From Nitrospirae bacterium GWC2_56_14 (GTDB lineage Bacteria; Nitrospirota; UBA9217), in the NCBI GenBank assembly GCA_001803705.1, contig MHDY01000244.1, positions 1 through 6,945 on the forward strand: a DNA stretch of 6,945 nt, written 5' to 3'. A program made the position numbers and the translations under genes. Below the pieces are notes generated by a model. It was not told the origin of the DNA, made no database searches, and saw only the letters and a program-made list of their open reading frames with translations. Shown piece by piece: positions 5,194 through 6,945 of this stretch (positions within the stretch are counted from its first letter, which is position 1; every line of letters begins with the position of its first letter).

Positions 5194-6945
5194 ATGAGAA
5201 GGTCAAAATGGTTTCTGCTGTTTATGGTGGCATTCATGATGAACACCGCGTATGCCGGCACTGAAGAAGGCTGCAAAGACTGTCATGGGAATGCCCGGCA
5301 GATGGGCGAGTCAGGCTATCCGCAGTTCACCCTGTCTTCGGAACAGGCATTGACCCAGACCCGTATGCCCGCATCCTGTTCGGACTGTCATCTGGGCAAT
5401 GCAGGCTCGGCTGTCCGGGAGGATGCTCACGGAGGGATGCTCCAGATCAGGGCAGTGCGACAAAAGACCTGGGAGGCCATACCCAGAAGCAGCATGGCGA
5501 CGGAGGATGTCAGGGATTGGCCGTATCTCGAACAGAGAGGTGATACCAGGGCGACGCAGCTTTTCCCGAAGCGCCGGTATGCAGGCGTACTCAAAGACAA
5601 CCCTGATTATAAAACCATCATCTACCATGACAAGAACCCCGAGACCCTTGCGTTCAATCCCGTCATCGCCCAAAAGACCTGCGGAAAATGCCACGCCGAG
5701 ATCGTGCAAAGCTTCCTGAAGAGCCCCATGGGCGGGGGAAGCGGCGCGCATACCCAGAGTCAGTACCGGACCTGGGCCGGCAAGACCGGGACCCAGAGCT
5801 GCGGCCTCTGGATGGGCGTGCTTTCGAAGCCGGATCAGGCGCGTTTTAGCAATGAGAATGTCGGGAATTATAACAAGCATTCCACCATGCCGCTCTCCGA
5901 AAAGGACGGGTACAATTCGCAGAGAAACTGCAACCAGTGTCACGTCGGCTGCCTGGACTGCCACCTCGAGGTACGGAAGAAGAACACGGAGAACCCGGGT
6001 GACGGGCCCCATACCTTTGTAAAGAAGCCTGCGCCCCTTGCCTGTTACGGCGGCGGGAGAGCATTTTCCTGCCACGCCGGACCGCTGGAAAGGCGGCGGG
6101 GAGACGGATATCTCCGGCAGGAGTTCACCATGGCGAGCCCTGAAGGCACAGCGATACTGAAGGAGCAAATCGATATTCATATGCAAAAGAACATCGCTTG
6201 CGTGGACTGCCATGAGCCGAACAGGAAGACCGGGCATCACGGAGACCTGAGAAGGGACGTGGCGTGCGGAAAATGCCATGCCCCTGTTGTCCGGGCACAG
6301 AAGAACGGCCTGCACAAAAACGTGGACTGCGCGTCATGCCACACCGCCCTGATCGGCGGATATGCCTTTAACTTCTGGTCCGCCGTGGGCCCGCGGGGCA
6401 AGGAAAATCCGCTGACAAGGATTCAGGACTATCTGACCGGCGCGACGACGCCCCTCCTGATAAAGAACCCCAAAGGCCTGTGGATACCGGTGCATGTGGT
6501 TCCCCATATTTCAGGCAACGTCAAGGAGAAAGAAGTAAAAATATCGCGCAGGCTCCTGTTCAGGAATAAGCCTGATGTTGACATGCAGCGGCGCTACGTT
6601 TCGAACGACTCCTACGCGGTGACCGGGCTCATAAAAAATCTGGACGACAGGGACCGGGACACCATGGTCTGGCTGAATGTCGACAGGATCGCTCACGGAA
6701 CGGGAAAGGCGAGGACCTGCGAAAGCTGTCACGCGTCGACGACACAGAACATCCCGGTCACGTTCGCCGGAGGTTCGTACAAGGACGTCGAAGACGGCGA
6801 GTACACGATCATCGCCGACGGCAAGGGCCTCCGGGTCGTTGATTTTAAAGGTGCAGGCGGGACCATGCCGGAGGGACTCGCGTTGCTCAAGGATGCCTGG
6901 GGCCTCAAGGGAAATTTTGCCCTGCCGGCAATAAAGAACAAAAAA
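5194..6945 (+). CDS. Exported multiheme c-type cytochrome (partial, 3' end outside the window)
   Basis: The reading frame is open from 5194 through the last base (584 codons) with no stop. An in-frame TAA at 5158 and no other start codon before 5194 fix the start; the ribosome-binding site is weak (AAGG, eight bases upstream). Residues 1-21 are a signal peptide (MRRSK, hydrophobic core, TAYA cut), placing it in the periplasm or on the cell surface. Nine CXXCH heme c sites start at Cys 27, 62, 163, 246, 253, 336, 358, 379 and 509. Those at 246 and 253 are fused as CX2CHX2CX2CH. A further CX8CH (Cys284, Cys293, His294) may be a non-standard heme site. Cys203 stands alone. Residues about 67-162 and 384-508 lack heme motifs and may form a separate folded part. 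It probably carries electrons, perhaps to an extracellular or periplasmic acceptor; the partner is unknown. I cannot assign it to a named cytochrome such as nitrite or tetrathionate reductase. Confidence 0.88.
   Translation, partial: MRRSKWFLLFMVAFMMNTAYAGTEEGCKDCHGNARQMGESGYPQFTLSSEQALTQTRMPASCSDCHLGNAGSAVREDAHGGMLQIRAVRQKTWEAIPRSSMATEDVRDWPYLEQRGDTRATQLFPKRRYAGVLKDNPDYKTIIYHDKNPETLAFNPVIAQKTCGKCHAEIVQSFLKSPMGGGSGAHTQSQYRTWAGKTGTQSCGLWMGVLSKPDQARFSNENVGNYNKHSTMPLSEKDGYNSQRNCNQCHVGCLDCHLEVRKKNTENPGDGPHTFVKKPAPLACYGGGRAFSCHAGPLERRRGDGYLRQEFTMASPEGTAILKEQIDIHMQKNIACVDCHEPNRKTGHHGDLRRDVACGKCHAPVVRAQKNGLHKNVDCASCHTALIGGYAFNFWSAVGPRGKENPLTRIQDYLTGATTPLLIKNPKGLWIPVHVVPHISGNVKEKEVKISRRLLFRNKPDVDMQRRYVSNDSYAVTGLIKNLDDRDRDTMVWLNVDRIAHGTGKARTCESCHASTTQNIPVTFAGGSYKDVEDGEYTIIADGKGLRVVDFKGAGGTMPEGLALLKDAWGLKGNFALPAIKNKK

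Noticed and set aside
5311..6315. A 334-residue open frame on the minus strand
   Set aside because: It lies wholly antisense to the cytochrome, whose frame has a signal peptide and nine heme motifs. It arises from the GC-rich codon pattern of that gene.

Overview
The window comes from a bacterial chromosome. It holds six protein-coding genes, one of which runs off the right edge. The gene set suggests an anaerobic or metal/sulfur-cycling Gram-negative bacterium such as a member of Desulfobacterota or Nitrospirota: a periplasmic multiheme c-type cytochrome, a cysteine-rich two-CW-type protein, an exported DUF2202 ferritin-like protein, and a TMTC-like membrane protein with TPR repeats. This lineage call is inferred from the families present; no rRNA or other marker gene is in the window.

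Layout. Positions 1-101 hold no gene. Two minus-strand genes follow: an exported protein of unknown function with five consecutive heptads (102-758), and upstream of it an exported DUF2202 protein (885-1553). A 434-base gap (1554-1987) carries an inverted repeat, a sigma70-like promoter candidate, a strong stem-loop and the first copy of a repeated leader element. Next, on the plus strand, come the 712-residue membrane/TPR protein (1988-4126) and a 62-residue two-helix membrane protein (4211-4399). A hairpin terminator (4492-4509) separates these from a minus-strand two-CW-type gene (4582-5001). That gene is divergent from a plus-strand multiheme cytochrome (5194 to the end), which has nine CXXCH motifs and one CX8CH in its 584 visible residues. 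The cytochrome is open at the right edge and has no stop codon here.

How the parts relate. The membrane/TPR gene and the small membrane protein gene are each preceded by a copy of the same approximately 60-base leader. It contains a short hairpin in which base changes between the copies are compensatory, which suggests shared control. The two-CW gene and the cytochrome share a roughly 190-base divergent intergenic region, so common regulation is possible but not shown. No CRISPR array, transposase, tRNA or rRNA gene was seen. No complete new multi-gene system can be claimed; the best leads are the duplicated leader and the unusual heme-motif pattern of the cytochrome.
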